Source of the DNA: an uncultured Bacilli bacterium
GTDB lineage: Bacteria > Bacillota_I > Bacilli_A > RF39 > UBA660
DNA length: 64,000 bases
Direction: 5' to 3'
NCBI GenBank assembly: GCA_947626095.1
Contig: CANQQV010000004.1
Span: forward strand, 1 to 64,000
Positions 26,054 through 34,646 of this stretch are shown in pieces; within the stretch, counting starts at the first letter, position 1; every line of letters begins with the position of its first letter. The position numbers were made by a program, and so were the translations under genes. A model generated the notes under the pieces. The model saw only the letters and a list, made by a program, of their open reading frames with translations, had not been told where the DNA came from and searched no databases.

Positions 26054-29000
26054 ATGGCATTAAGTATTTTCGAAAAGCGCTTGGTTCAAAGTATTATAAA
26101 AGACTTAAATGTAAATCAATATAAAAGATCCAAATATCTTCTTTTATCATTTGATGGTGTTAAAGCTTTAATTGAAGAAGAAAGCTTTGTTCCATATCGA
26201 ATTAATTATCTAAATAATGATACAGTTTATCGTTTATTAGAAGATATTAATAATAATCCATCTTTTTATTATAAAATAAATCTTACTAGTATTTATGAGA
26301 ATGCCTTTATAAATCGCAATAACAATTTTATTAGCACCCTTTTAAAAAATTTTCCTGATTTAACAACTAAATGTCTTTTTCACAACAGGGACTTTCGTAA
26401 TAAAGATAAATTTATCAACTCTGCTTCTCCTGACGAAATATTAATTATATTAAATTCATATCGTCAAAACCGAAATGATTATAGTCTTATTTTTGGTGTA
26501 ATGGATGATGATCAAAAAATAACTCTATTAATATCTCGTCTTAATGATCAAGATAAAGCTCAATTTGTTGATTTAATACCATATTATGATACATCTTTAG
26601 AACAAATCCTTTCATCCGTTAAAGACCATGAAGTACTCAAAGATATATTATATAACTATATATGTAATAGAGAATATTCAATATCTGAAACAGAACAATT
26701 TACCAATTTTATTAGCCATGAGGAACTATTTGAAATATCATTAAAATATGCTTCAGAACATAAAGATAATATTCCTAAATATTTTAATTCTTTCACTATT
26801 TCTGAACGCCTTCAATTATTAGATAGTATGAAAAACATTGGTGGTGTATATCAATATGAATTTATCAAAAAAATTATTTCTGATTCCCTTGATACTGAAA
26901 AAAATCTATTGATCTATGACCAAATAAAAGATATTTTTGCTAGACACAATATAAACAATTTTAGTAATTTATATGGCTTTGATATAAAGATAAATGATAT
27001 TGTTTCTACTATGAGTACCGATGAACTTTTAAATTTGATAAAAGAAATTAAGCACTCATCTTTACGCGAAATAATTATTAAAAATGATAATGTTTGGACC
27101 AAAAAAGAAATATTTTCCTATCTTTTAGAAACAGATATTGCTTTTATCTATGATAAAATCATGAAAAATATTGACTTTAGCCAATATTCCGATGATGTAA
27201 AAGATTTATTCTGTTCAAAAGAAGCAACAATTGCTTTAGCTAAATATGGTAATGTTGGTTTACTTAATTTAAAACTAATGAACAATTCAAATGCCCCAAT
27301 AGATGAACATTATGCCAAAATCTTATCTCATTTTGCGGATGATGACTTTTGCTACGAATTATTAAAACAAAATCCTCAAACTTTAGCCTTATGTTTGAAC
27401 TTAAATCCTAAACCCGAATTAATGTTATACGCCAAAGACCAAGGCTATTATCCAGAATACTCAACTTACTATTTTTTAAATAACCACCCAGAGTTTAAAG
27501 AAGAATGGTTCAATATTCTCAAATCTTTTGATCCACATAATCCTAATTTTAATACAGTCTTTTCTAGTTTAATAATGAACACTGATGAAGAAGTTAAAGA
27601 TATTTTATTCCATAAAGCTGCCCAAAGTATAAATATTACATATAATGATTTTGTTAGTAAATTTAATGCTTTAAAGAAAGTAAATTGTGAAATACTAAGT
27701 ACTTTTGATTATCGTTTATTTGGTGAAAAATTTAATTTCCTAACCATGGATAAAATTGAATTTATTGGTGCTCATCGTAATATCTCGCAAACCCTTTGTG
27801 ACTTAAGCGATAGTAAAATTGAAACTATCAAAAGAATTATTAGTTATTCTTCAAATATTAATTGGATTGATTTACTAGATAGAGCTCTAACAAATATAGA
27901 TGATTATCAAGCTCTAATTGATAATCTTAAAGGTCAAACCTTATCTGTTGATGATATTGGCCTTCTAACCAAAGCTTTAGTCCAAAAAAATACCTTAAAT
28001 ATTCAAAGTTATCAAGATTTACAAAATTATAATCAATTAATCAATAATCGAATTGCTTTATTCTCTAAGAGTGACAATATCAACGAGCTTAAAGAAGCAA
28101 TATCATTATCTGTGTTAGGCTTGGATTATACAGAATTTGTTCGTATTTCCGAGGTTTATTGTTCTGACTTAGATAATTTAAATAAATATAGTAAAAATGA
28201 AGATTTAATTAAAGCTTTAACCTTTATTAAAAAAGTTTCTACTTGCCAAGATATAAACGTTTTAAGAGAAATACTCGCAAATACCCCAAGAATGAACTTA
28301 AGCAATGAATTTATTGTTAATTTCGACTCTGAAATCCGCCGCGAATTTGCTGGTTTATATAACGCCACTTTATACCATGTTAATGAAAAAGATAAAACTA
28401 ATACCTTATATTTTAAAGAGGTAAAAACCGACGGTGATAAAACCGTAGTTATCGAAGTCCCAAAAGGCGAAGGAGAAGCCGTATCTTTTTACTCTCCAAT
28501 CGGTTTGGATCCCAACAATCAATCAGAATTTTCAATTATGATGACTTCTCTTGGTGCATATTCTGATCACCAAGAACCAGATGATTATTATTCTAATTGG
28601 AATGTCGATATGATCAGTTCCCATGGTTTTTGTTGTAGTTATTTAACTAATGACAATTTGGGCACAGCTCGTATATGCCACGCTGTCTTAGGTTTTACTG
28701 ATTTTTCATTAGATAGTTTATTATTATCTGCTCCATATGATATTGGTTCTAATAACGCTAACAGAAGTTTTAATACCTCCAGAGCAACTAATACTTGTTA
28801 TTGTACACCCCGTGGTATGGTTGATAATACTCGTCATACGCATAATGAAGTTGTTTGGGAAAGAAGAAATTTAGGAGCTGGTGGTAGTTTCAAAAAAGAA
28901 CCATCATATGTTATCTTCTTTTGTGAAGATATGGCTAGTCTAAGCCCTGAAGAAAAAAATATTTATCAATCAACGATTAAAGCCGCTGTCCAATTAGGTC

Positions 29001-31003
29001 GCGGCAAACCACTACCAGTCGTTGTCATTGAAAGAGCTAAAATTGCTAAATATCAACAACAGGAGATTATAAGTGATTTAAGAAGTTTAAAAGATCCATA
29101 CGAATCAGGCTTACTTAAGAAAATAATAACTAGAAGTATTAGTAATGTCGTTGGTAATACCTATGCACCTAATATTAATAACTTATATTTTAATGAAACA
29201 TTTCAAGACTTCGTAACAAATCAAATTCAAAATTACATTATATCTTTAATGAAAAGTGGCAATTCTCAATCTGCTATTCAAGCAATTAATGAACTTAATG
29301 AGACGATGCAACATGAAATGAACAACACTGTCTCTCATGATGTATCATCTATCTCTATTAAATTAAATAATTTATCTATGAACTTACAAATGATTCTCAA
29401 ACTGTTTGAGAATAATAAAGCTCTTAATAGCCCAACTGTCTCTAATTTAATTTCTCTTATCATGAATATAAATGATGATAATTATACTAAACGTTGGAAT
29501 GATTATTTATCAAATCACCACAATAACGATTGCTATGACTATTCAAGTATTAGATCTAATATAATCCAAGCAATTCAAAATAATACGTTAATCGATAAAA
29601 TCGTGGAATTAGAACAAGACAATATATACAAAGATAATACACCATACAATAATCGTCACTTCGCTAATATGTTCTTGTATGCTTCATTATTTTATAATAC
29701 TTCGTCAAGTTATATATATAATATTAAATTGGAAGAAATCTTAGATGCAATTAAGTTTTCACAATGCTCATATATGGAAGGTAATGATAAAAAGAATACT
29801 GCATCAGCTTTAGCTAAAGCTGAAACAATAATGGATAGTAAAGGTTATAATGATGAACAAAAAGAAAAAATAAAAATTTTAATTCTATTACAAAATGAAA
29901 AAAATTTAACTCCTGAAAGAGTAGATGAAATCTTCAAAGAACATCGTATCGCAAAAAATCCATTTTATAATACACAAGATCTTGAGCATGCCGTTAATAT
30001 CATGCATGACGCTATGTGTCTAGAACATACTCGCTTTATTACTGATGGCGAAATAGAAAGCAGATATTTTTACGATCAATCATTCTATAAATTTACTAAA
30101 CTTGCATATCAATTACAAGAAGGATATGCCATGATAGATCTTAATGAATATATAAAAGATCATCCAGAAATAAGAACAGATATTTTACAGGCCGAAAAAA
30201 ATCAAAACCCTCAAACAATTATTAGGAATTTACGTAAAAAACGTTTTGTCGCTCCAGAATATTCAAACAATACTTTTGAAGATGCTTTTTTAAGTCTTGA
30301 TGTTCCTGAAAAGACTGATCCATTAAATCTTATATCAGTCAAAATGAAAGCATATGGTGATTTGCCACCTCAAATAAGTCTATTAGACTTCTATAAATTA
30401 GTTAATAAAATGCCTCTATATTCTTATTTAAAAGAACAAATTGCTGCCAGTCAAAACTTATATTTAACAACTTCTGCCATTCATGGAGCAACTCATGCTA
30501 ATAATGTTACTTTATTTGCCACCTTTATTGCTAGTTCAATTGGTTTAACCGACCATGATATTAAAACAATTATTGAATCATCTATTTACCATGATATTGG
30601 TCGTATCGACGATAACAATAACAAGAGCCATGGTCGTTTAGGCGCCATCAAATATGGTACGTTAGTTGAAAGCCCAAGTGACATCAATAAAGAAGAAGTT
30701 CAATTCTTAATCGAAGCTCATGCGGCAAGAACCTTTGCTGATGTTAAAGAAATGTTAGTCGCATATCATTTCCCTGAATCTGATTATGAACGACTTCTAA
30801 AAATGGCCGCTGTTATTCGTGATGCTGATGCTCTTGATCGTACTAGATTCCGTCTTAATCAAAAAGATAATAATCTTAAAACAGATTATTTGTGTTATGA
30901 TATAAGCAAAAAAATGATTGAAGCTTGTCAAAGATTAAATTATATTATATACGAAGATTTCATCAAAACTAAAACAGAAAGCGATAATATTACTTTGTCG
31001 TAG
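26054..31003 (+). CDS. Giant cytosolic protein, helical repeats and C-terminal HD domain
   Basis: 1649 residues from ATG 26054 (AGGTGAT upstream; an ATG at 26009 lies before the promoter). Residues 1-770 are helical and repeat-like, with patterns such as LLNxI, FISHEELFEISLKYASEH and NPxTLALCLNLNPKPEL. A beta-rich, Cys/His-containing domain follows (about 775-1000; GFCCSYL, NTCYCTPRGMVDNTRHTHNEVVWERRN). Another helical part leads to an HD domain (about 1470-1600): HGATHANN, YHDIGRIDDN, SHGRLGA, EAHAA, RDADALDR. No signal peptide. The enzyme substrate is unknown; the architecture suggests a scaffold or effector that splits a nucleotide. The 59-residue gene follows with a strong RBS. Confidence 0.75.
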   Translation: MALSIFEKRLVQSIIKDLNVNQYKRSKYLLLSFDGVKALIEEESFVPYRINYLNNDTVYRLLEDINNNPSFYYKINLTSIYENAFINRNNNFISTLLKNFPDLTTKCLFHNRDFRNKDKFINSASPDEILIILNSYRQNRNDYSLIFGVMDDDQKITLLISRLNDQDKAQFVDLIPYYDTSLEQILSSVKDHEVLKDILYNYICNREYSISETEQFTNFISHEELFEISLKYASEHKDNIPKYFNSFTISERLQLLDSMKNIGGVYQYEFIKKIISDSLDTEKNLLIYDQIKDIFARHNINNFSNLYGFDIKINDIVSTMSTDELLNLIKEIKHSSLREIIIKNDNVWTKKEIFSYLLETDIAFIYDKIMKNIDFSQYSDDVKDLFCSKEATIALAKYGNVGLLNLKLMNNSNAPIDEHYAKILSHFADDDFCYELLKQNPQTLALCLNLNPKPELMLYAKDQGYYPEYSTYYFLNNHPEFKEEWFNILKSFDPHNPNFNTVFSSLIMNTDEEVKDILFHKAAQSINITYNDFVSKFNALKKVNCEILSTFDYRLFGEKFNFLTMDKIEFIGAHRNISQTLCDLSDSKIETIKRIISYSSNINWIDLLDRALTNIDDYQALIDNLKGQTLSVDDIGLLTKALVQKNTLNIQSYQDLQNYNQLINNRIALFSKSDNINELKEAISLSVLGLDYTEFVRISEVYCSDLDNLNKYSKNEDLIKALTFIKKVSTCQDINVLREILANTPRMNLSNEFIVNFDSEIRREFAGLYNATLYHVNEKDKTNTLYFKEVKTDGDKTVVIEVPKGEGEAVSFYSPIGLDPNNQSEFSIMMTSLGAYSDHQEPDDYYSNWNVDMISSHGFCCSYLTNDNLGTARICHAVLGFTDFSLDSLLLSAPYDIGSNNANRSFNTSRATNTCYCTPRGMVDNTRHTHNEVVWERRNLGAGGSFKKEPSYVIFFCEDMASLSPEEKNIYQSTIKAAVQLGRGKPLPVVVIERAKIAKYQQQEIISDLRSLKDPYESGLLKKIITRSISNVVGNTYAPNINNLYFNETFQDFVTNQIQNYIISLMKSGNSQSAIQAINELNETMQHEMNNTVSHDVSSISIKLNNLSMNLQMILKLFENNKALNSPTVSNLISLIMNINDDNYTKRWNDYLSNHHNNDCYDYSSIRSNIIQAIQNNTLIDKIVELEQDNIYKDNTPYNNRHFANMFLYASLFYNTSSSYIYNIKLEEILDAIKFSQCSYMEGNDKKNTASALAKAETIMDSKGYNDEQKEKIKILILLQNEKNLTPERVDEIFKEHRIAKNPFYNTQDLEHAVNIMHDAMCLEHTRFITDGEIESRYFYDQSFYKFTKLAYQLQEGYAMIDLNEYIKDHPEIRTDILQAEKNQNPQTIIRNLRKKRFVAPEYSNNTFEDAFLSLDVPEKTDPLNLISVKMKAYGDLPPQISLLDFYKLVNKMPLYSYLKEQIAASQNLYLTTSAIHGATHANNVTLFATFIASSIGLTDHDIKTIIESSIYHDIGRIDDNNNKSHGRLGAIKYGTLVESPSDINKEEVQFLIEAHAARTFADVKEMLVAYHFPESDYERLLKMAAVIRDADALDRTRFRLNQKDNNLKTDYLCYDISKKMIEACQRLNYIIYEDFIKTKTESDNITLS

Positions 31004-31012
31004 GAGGGTTAT

Positions 31013-31192
31013 ATGGAAACTAAAGAAGAAAAAGAAATAATCGATTTATCTAAATTACCACCCAAAGAAGAACTAAAAGAACTAGCTAAAATTTGTCAAA
31101 AGCTAACTAAAATCATCGATGATCAAACATCTAGCAAAGCAGAGCAACCCAAAGAGGAGCCGGAAGAAGAAACTAAAAAATTAAAAAGATAA
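31013..31192 (+). CDS. Small acidic/basic helical protein
   Basis: 59 residues, ATG 31013 preceded by AGGAGGG, ten bases after the giant gene's stop. It begins METKEEKEIIDLSKLPPKEE, has a helix with one Cys (LAKICQKLTKIID) and ends in an unstructured EEPEEETKKLKR tail. It is probably cotranslated with the giant protein and may be its partner. No family recognised. Confidence 0.65.
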   Translation: METKEEKEIIDLSKLPPKEELKELAKICQKLTKIIDDQTSSKAEQPKEEPEEETKKLKR

Positions 31193-31219
31193 AAAAAACT
31201 AATTAATTATCTTAAATTA

Positions 31220-31228
31220 TGTTATAAT
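31220..31228 (+). promoter_or_regulatory. Extended -10 promoter of nusB
   Basis: TGTTATAAT about 20 bases before the nusB start; no -35 match. Confidence 0.5.
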
Positions 31229-31247
31229 CTTAAAGAGGTGCAACAGT

Positions 31248-31649
31248 ATGGGGAAAACTAGAAGTGAGTTAAGAGAAACAGCTATGATTATTTTATATCA
31301 AGCTGATATATTAAAAAATAATAAAATCGAATATAATATTGAAGAATTAATTAATGAAAATCTTGAAGTTGATAATGAATTTGTTAGAAACTTAGTTTAT
31401 GGGGTTATTACTCATGAAGAACAAATAGATGAGTTAGCTAACTCTCATATGAAAGATTGGACAATTCAAAGAATTGATAAAACCGGTGCTGCTATTTTAC
31501 GAATTGGTATCTATGAAATCTTATATGAAGAAGATACGCCAAACATCGTTGCTATAAATGAAGCAATCGAATTAGCTAAAAAGTATAGTGATGATAATGT
31601 TCGTAAAATGGTTAATGCTGTTTTAGATAAGATTAGTAATGAAAACTAG
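31248..31649 (+). CDS. nusB: Transcription antitermination factor NusB
   Basis: 133 residues, usual size, with AAAGAGGTG upstream. RSELRETAMIILYQADI at the start, FVRNLVYGVITHEEQID in the middle and NIVAINEAIELAKKYSDD...MVNAVLDKI at the end match NusB. It binds boxA RNA with NusE to support rRNA transcription. It stands alone with promoter and terminator. Confidence 0.93.
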   Translation: MGKTRSELRETAMIILYQADILKNNKIEYNIEELINENLEVDNEFVRNLVYGVITHEEQIDELANSHMKDWTIQRIDKTGAAILRIGIYEILYEEDTPNIVAINEAIELAKKYSDDNVRKMVNAVLDKISNEN

Positions 31650-31667
31650 AGCAATCTAGTTTTTTTT
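31643..31667 (+). terminator. nusB terminator
   Basis: AAACTAGA / TCTAGTTT stem, loop GCAA, then T-run; overlaps the nusB stop. Confidence 0.85.
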
Positions 31668-31671
31668 CATT

Positions 31672-31693
31672 AAAAAAAGTCTCTAAGAGACTT
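31672..31693 (-). terminator. def terminator
   Basis: On the minus strand AAGTCTC / GAGACTT is followed by seven T; it begins in the def stop codon. Confidence 0.75.
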
Positions 31694-32258
31694 ATATCGA
31701 ACGATATCTATTTTGATCTTTAAAAGGATTCTTTGGATCAATACGATCAGTAAATAATATACCATCTAAATGATCTAGTTCATGTTGAAAACCAACGGCT
31801 AATTCTTCTCTAACACGTAATTCCTGTTCATTACCATTTTCATCATAATATAGAACGGTCATACGCGCATGTCTTGGGACAATTCCTTCTACGGGGCGAT
31901 TAACACTTAAACATCCTTCGCCTTCAGCAATATATACCATTTCTTCACTCATACTTTTGACTTTTGGATTAATTACAACATATCTTTTAAATTTACCTTC
32001 TTCATATTCATGTACCATAACAAATATTCTTTTAGGTACACCAATTTGAATATAAGATAAACCCCAACCAGCACGTAAATCATATTTTTCTCTAGTTTCT
32101 TCTATTTGTGACATTTCCAAATAATCCATCATATCATTAATATCTTTTAATTCTTCTTTAGTTAAAGGAAAAGTAACTTCTTTACTTTTCTTTCTTAAAG
32201 TTTTATCTTTTTCATCTAATATTTTAATATCAGGTAAATTATTAGGTAATTTACTCAT
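31692..32258 (-). CDS. def: Peptide deformylase
   Basis: 188 residues from the ATG at 32258, set by GGTGATG in front; longer readings back to 32297 would bury the RBS. Motif 2 EGEGCLS and motif 3 QHELDHLDG supply the Cys and two His that bind the metal and the catalytic Glu. Motif 1 reads GWGLSYIQIG instead of G(I/V)GLAAxQIG, an unusual change beside the active site. It removes the formyl group from new proteins. Confidence 0.92.
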   Translation of the reverse strand: MSKLPNNLPDIKILDEKDKTLRKKSKEVTFPLTKEELKDINDMMDYLEMSQIEETREKYDLRAGWGLSYIQIGVPKRIFVMVHEYEEGKFKRYVVINPKVKSMSEEMVYIAEGEGCLSVNRPVEGIVPRHARMTVLYYDENGNEQELRVREELAVGFQHELDHLDGILFTDRIDPKNPFKDQNRYRSI

Positions 32259-32311
32259 ATACATCACCAACGCTATACATTTTACCAAAAAAAACATAAA
32301 AAGACAAATTT

Positions 32312-32335
32312 AAAAAGGATTTTAAAATCCTTTTT
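32312..32335 (-). terminator. Terminator of the YjcZ-like gene, 24-bp palindrome
   Basis: A perfect inverted repeat centred at 32323/32324 (AAAAAGGATTTT on each strand) starts in the stop codon of the minus-strand microprotein gene. Confidence 0.7.
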
Positions 32336-32507
32336 AGTTATTATTATTCCAATTCCATCCAGCTCCAATAATTATGACTAAAAGAATAAATAAAACAATC
32401 CATATAGCAGCGCCAATACCATTACCTTGAGTATAACCAACATATCCACCGCAACTAGGAGCTGCACTGTAGTTACCATAGTAACCATTATTTCCATAAT
32501 AATACAT
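32334..32507 (-). CDS. YjcZ-like glycine/tyrosine-rich single-helix microprotein
   Basis: 57 residues on the minus strand from ATG 32507, with AAAGGAGG in front. The start is MYYYGNNGYYGNYS, then GGYVGYTQGNG, then one membrane helix (GAAIWIVLFILLVIIIGAGW) and a WNWNNNN tail. This Gly/Tyr-rich start with a single C-terminal helix is typical of the YjcZ-type tiny sporulation proteins. A longer open frame in another phase on the same strand (32378-32587) lacks an RBS and was not chosen. Confidence 0.7.
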   Translation of the reverse strand: MYYYGNNGYYGNYSAAPSCGGYVGYTQGNGIGAAIWIVLFILLVIIIGAGWNWNNNN

Positions 32508-32594
32508 ACAATAACCTCCTTTATGTATCTAATATAGTTTATTAATTTATGTATAATTTTGACAACAAAAATACTTAAATTTTTCAATTAACTT

Positions 32595-32622
32595 TTGCTC
32601 TCTATGTATTATATGTTAAAAT
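32595..32622 (+). promoter_or_regulatory. Promoter of ftsW
   Basis: TTGCTC (32595-32600), 16-bp spacer, TAAAAT (32617-32622) with upstream TG (extended -10). Confidence 0.5.
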
Positions 32623-32640
32623 TAGAATAGGAGTGAAGGT

Positions 32641-33798
32641 ATGAAAAAGATATTAGCTAATATAAATTATCCATTACTTATCTTAATGATTATTTATTCT
32701 GCCTTTGGCTTATTAATGATTTTTTCAGCATCATCTGTTGCTGCCGTTTTAAGATACGATTATTCAACTAATCATTTCTTTGTAAGACAACTTATCTGGA
32801 CTATTTTTGGTTATGCTGCTGGTTTAGTTGTTTTGATTATTCCGACTAAATACTATCGCTTTATTAGTAAAATAGCTATGTATGGTACCATTGCTTTATT
32901 AGCTTTAATCTTTGTTGCTGGTAAAGTTGCCGGTGGTGCGCAAAGCTGGTATGATTTAGGTAAATTTAATTTTCAACCTGTTGAATTTGCTAAAATAGTT
33001 TTAATTGTCTATCTAGCTGTTTATTTTCATAAAATCGCATCACGTAACAAAACCTGTTTAATGGATTTTTTATATCCCTTAATCTTAGCTGTTATTGTTT
33101 TCGTCTTAGTTGCTTTACAACCTGACTTTGGTGGTGCCTTTATTATCTTTTTAATTACAGCTTTAATCTTTTTTTCTATTCCTTTTGGTAAAAAACAAAA
33201 AAAGCTGATTATTAAAATAGGTGTCGTTGGCGTTGTTATTGTCTTAATATCTTTAATGGCTTTAGGCAAAAACATTTTTCAATCATATCAAGTAAGTCGT
33301 ATTCTTAACTTCACTAATCCATGTCAAAGATATTCTGATGATTCCGGTTATCAAGTATGTAATGGTTATATAGCTATTCATAACGGTGGCCTTTGGGGCG
33401 TTGGCTTAGGTAATTCAACACAAAAATTCCTATATTTACCTGAAGCTCATACTGACTTTATCTTTCCCATAATCTGCGAAGAATTAGGCTTAGTCGCTGG
33501 TATAATCGTTGTTATTGGTTATTTTATTATGTTATTTATCTTACTAAATATTGCTAAAGAAACCGGTACAATACGTGATAGTATTTTAGTATATGGCATC
33601 TTTGTCTACTTACTAGCTCATATCTTAATTAATCTATTAGGTGTCCTAGGTCTTATCCCATTAACAGGTGTACCATTACCATTCTTAAGTTATGGTGGTT
33701 CATACAATTTATCTTTAATCGTCGCCTTATTTATTGTTCAAAGAGTTAACTACGAAAATAAAGATTATAAAATAAAAAACAAAATAAGAGCTATGTAA
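32641..33798 (+). CDS. ftsW: SEDS peptidoglycan polymerase FtsW (first copy)
   Basis: 385 residues, about ten membrane helices. GGAQSWYDLGKFNFQPVEFAK is the loop with QPxEFxK, LQPDFGGA holds the catalytic Asp of SEDS glycosyltransferases, and LPEAHTDFIFPIICEELG and PLPFLSYGGS are the family signatures. SEDS proteins polymerise lipid II with a class B PBP; the window has one such PBP at 51050-52954. A second copy is at 54319-55410. A Cys-bearing insertion (NPCQRYSDDSGYQVCNGY) lies in the extracellular loop. Confidence 0.92.
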   Translation: MKKILANINYPLLILMIIYSAFGLLMIFSASSVAAVLRYDYSTNHFFVRQLIWTIFGYAAGLVVLIIPTKYYRFISKIAMYGTIALLALIFVAGKVAGGAQSWYDLGKFNFQPVEFAKIVLIVYLAVYFHKIASRNKTCLMDFLYPLILAVIVFVLVALQPDFGGAFIIFLITALIFFSIPFGKKQKKLIIKIGVVGVVIVLISLMALGKNIFQSYQVSRILNFTNPCQRYSDDSGYQVCNGYIAIHNGGLWGVGLGNSTQKFLYLPEAHTDFIFPIICEELGLVAGIIVVIGYFIMLFILLNIAKETGTIRDSILVYGIFVYLLAHILINLLGVLGLIPLTGVPLPFLSYGGSYNLSLIVALFIVQRVNYENKDYKIKNKIRAM

Positions 33799-33826
33799 AA
33801 AGTATCTATAAACGATACTTTTTTTA
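33797..33826 (+). terminator. ftsW terminator
   Basis: AAAAAGTATC / GATACTTTTT stem with a 7-base loop and continuing T-run. Confidence 0.85.
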
Positions 33827-33896
33827 TTTTTTTTAAAATAAAAAAAGGAAATAGGGGTAGTAATCGCGAATAATTAAAATAGAAGGAGGAAAATAC

Positions 33897-34646
33897 ATGA
33901 AAGATTTTTTAAAAGAACATATCGAAGAAATATTAATGGCAATAATCATTCTTTTAACTATTATTATAATTGTTATTATTGTCTTTGATATTAAACTTCC
34001 TAAAAAGGAAGAGGAGGTGAAAGAAAACAATAATGTTGCTTTAGTATCTAAAAAAGAAACTGAAGAACCAGAATCTGAAGAGACAGTTACTATAACTGAA
34101 GAACTAAAATATTATGTTGATATAAAAGGTGCTGTTAAAAAACCAGGAGTTTATGAAGTAGAGAAGGGAATGATTATCAATGATGTCATAAAACTAGCTG
34201 GTGGCTTAAAAAGCAACGCTTCAACTAAATATCTTAACTTAAGTAAACATGTAACTAACGAAATGGTCATTAACATTTTTACAACTACCGAAATCAAAGA
34301 ATTAGATGTCAAAGAAGAAACTGTTTGTTCATCATCAACAGCTGATATTAAAGATTGTGCTTCATCAACTATTGTTGAATCAAATGAACTACCAACTACA
34401 TCTTCACCATCTGATTCATCATCAGAAACGCCAAAAACCGAAACTCCAACTAATACTAAGATTAACATTAATACTGCTAGTTTAAACGAATTAATGAATA
34501 TATCTGGTATTGGTGAATCTAAAGCTCAAGCTATCATTGAGTATCGTAATACTAATGGTTTATTTAAAAGTATTGAAGATATAAAAAATGTTTCTGGTAT
34601 CGGAGACGCCCTATACGAAAAGATTAAAAATAGTATTACAATCTAA
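33897..34646 (+). CDS. comEA: Competence protein ComEA
   Basis: 249 residues with AAGGAGGA upstream. A membrane helix at 14-31, an SLBB-type domain (about 72-135, YYVDIKGAVKKPGVYEV), a Ser/Thr/Pro linker, and a helix-hairpin-helix DNA-binding domain (about 188-249, INTASLNELMNISGIGESKAQAIIEYR). ComEA binds incoming double-stranded DNA outside the membrane. comEC follows with a long overlap. Confidence 0.93.
   Translation: MKDFLKEHIEEILMAIIILLTIIIIVIIVFDIKLPKKEEEVKENNNVALVSKKETEEPESEETVTITEELKYYVDIKGAVKKPGVYEVEKGMIINDVIKLAGGLKSNASTKYLNLSKHVTNEMVINIFTTTEIKELDVKEETVCSSSTADIKDCASSTIVESNELPTTSSPSDSSSETPKTETPTNTKININTASLNELMNISGIGESKAQAIIEYRNTNGLFKSIEDIKNVSGIGDALYEKIKNSITI

Noticed and set aside
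32378..32587. 69-residue minus-strand ORF rich in Ile/Val/Met
   Set aside because: It has no RBS and overlaps, in another frame, the 57-codon YjcZ-like gene that has AAAGGAGG and a sensible protein.
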